Positions 40,817 to 41,470 of a DNA stretch of 41,470 nt are shown here, one piece after another. Both the position numbers and the translations under genes were made by a program. This DNA is from a virus, in IMG/VR virus record IMGVR_UViG_3300035182_001336, positions 1 to 41,470 of that record; one strand, 5' to 3'. Below the pieces are notes generated by a model, which saw nothing but the letters and a program-made list of their open reading frames with translations, was not told the DNA's origin and did not search any database. Positions within the stretch are counted from its first letter, which is position 1. Each line of letters starts with the position of its first letter.

Positions 40817-41299
40817 ATGGCCAGCGATGACCGCCTCAAGCACCTAGCACAGACAGTTGCGAATGCCATAGCGAAGCAGTACAACGCCCGAGGCGCTCGC
40901 ATTCCGGTCCCGGTCCCGATGACGTTCGAGCTTGAGTTCGAACATCCAAAGTATGCGGGCTTGGCTACAACTGTGACAATACTGGATGGTCATGGCCTCA
41001 GGATCATCACCGAGCAGCACATCGCTCTGAGCATGACCGTGTTCCGGGACAACGTGCAGGCCTTCTTGAATACGGTCGTGCCGCACGAAGTGGCCCACCT
41101 CGACCAAAACTGGAAGGACTTCTTCTCCCAGTCTCAGTCCCAGCCGCACGGCTACGTGTGGCAGGGCTCAATGCGCGCCATGGCACAGCTGCCTAAGGCG
41201 ACAATCGATCTCGATTACTCCAAGGCGGAGAAGGCCTGTCGAGAGCACAAGGCCGCAAAGAAGAAAGCGGCAAAGAAACTTCAACCGAAGGAAGCATGA
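40817..41299 (+). CDS. SprT-like zinc metallopeptidase-fold protein
   Basis: 160 residues. VPHEVAHLDQN (about residues 88-98) is the HExxH zinc/catalytic motif, with a further HGYVWQGSMRAM (about 112-123) that provides the third ligand region, as in SprT/Spartan-like proteins. The C-terminus is Lys/Ala-rich. SprT-like proteins process DNA-bound proteins in cells; the phage role is not known. It has a sigma70-like promoter, so it may be early. The stop overlaps the next ATG (ATGA). Confidence 0.75.
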   Translation: MASDDRLKHLAQTVANAIAKQYNARGARIPVPVPMTFELEFEHPKYAGLATTVTILDGHGLRIITEQHIALSMTVFRDNVQAFLNTVVPHEVAHLDQNWKDFFSQSQSQPHGYVWQGSMRAMAQLPKATIDLDYSKAEKACREHKAAKKKAAKKLQPKEA

Positions 41300-41470
41300 T
41301 GGCAACACCCCGGAAAGCTGCACCTGCAAAGGTCAACTACAGCCTGTTGAAGGCGGTCGAAGCTCAGTTTGGTGCTCGTAAGCGCGTTGACTGGACACCC
41401 GACGAGAAGGTCAAGGTCTGGAAGGCCTACCTGCTCGAGCTGAACGTTGACGGCAACAAGAAGGCCGCGT
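41296..41470 (+). CDS. Hypothetical protein, 3' end outside window
   Basis: 58 residues visible. ATG 41296 overlaps the SprT-like stop (ATGA); a second ATG follows directly. Basic and helical (SLLKAVEAQFGARKRVDWTP, then KVKVWKAYLLEL). Function unknown. Confidence 0.6.
   Translation, partial: MMATPRKAAPAKVNYSLLKAVEAQFGARKRVDWTPDEKVKVWKAYLLELNVDGNKKAA

Noticed and set aside
1-41470. tRNA genes, CRISPR arrays, insertion sequences
   Set aside because: None could be recognised by eye; no repeated spacers, no transposase, and no convincing cloverleaf.

Overview
The window is part of the genome of a T4-like contractile-tailed phage (myovirus) with moderately high GC. The evidence is a set of recognisable T4-type proteins: baseplate wedge gp6 and gp25, a gp53-like wedge protein, a gp5-like spike, late sigma factor gp55, recombination nuclease gp47/gp46, gp26-like hub protein, tape measure, portal gp20, prohead protease gp21, scaffold gp22, major capsid gp23 and sheath gp18. 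The host cannot be read from the sequence beyond being a bacterium, probably a proteobacterium. No tRNA, CRISPR array, integrase or insertion sequence was found.

Layout. 1-11495 (minus strand): one tightly packed baseplate operon, read right to left. Almost every junction is ATGA or TAATG, so the genes are translationally coupled. 11619-18450 (mostly plus): gp55, a GIY-YIG homing endonuclease on the opposite strand, gp47, a DUF1653 protein, gp46, an EDxHD-type endonuclease and a Holliday-junction-resolvase-like nuclease. 18451-21370: a decayed second GIY-YIG gene, small unknown genes, a structured non-coding stretch and an HNH protein. 21377-22841 (minus): gp26-like hub cluster. 22885-33288 (plus): tape measure with a GH19 muralytic domain, an HNH endonuclease, portal, two internal-protein-like genes, protease, core proteins, scaffold and major capsid. 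33445-38247: small accessory genes, several of them disrupted. 38417-39988: tail sheath. 40175-41470: small genes, including an SprT-like protein.

Most interesting signal: at least eleven small, mutually divergent proteins share a module made of a short amphipathic helix (consensus L-x-x-Q-Q-x-L-V-x-x-L) followed by beta-rich sequence. About seven of them, plus a nucleotidyltransferase, begin with a peptide of the form M-K-L-x-x-L-L/F-E. L-x-E is the T4 gp21 prohead-protease recognition pattern, and this phage's own capsid protein carries an L-L-E at its probable maturation site. I infer that these peptides are capsid-targeting sequences and that the family is a large cohort of internal head proteins, some woven between baseplate genes.

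Other themes are a TAAATA late-promoter motif that often sits only 4-6 bases from the start codon, homing endonucleases flanked by AT-rich probable co-conversion tracts, and six small genes broken by one indel or stop codon.
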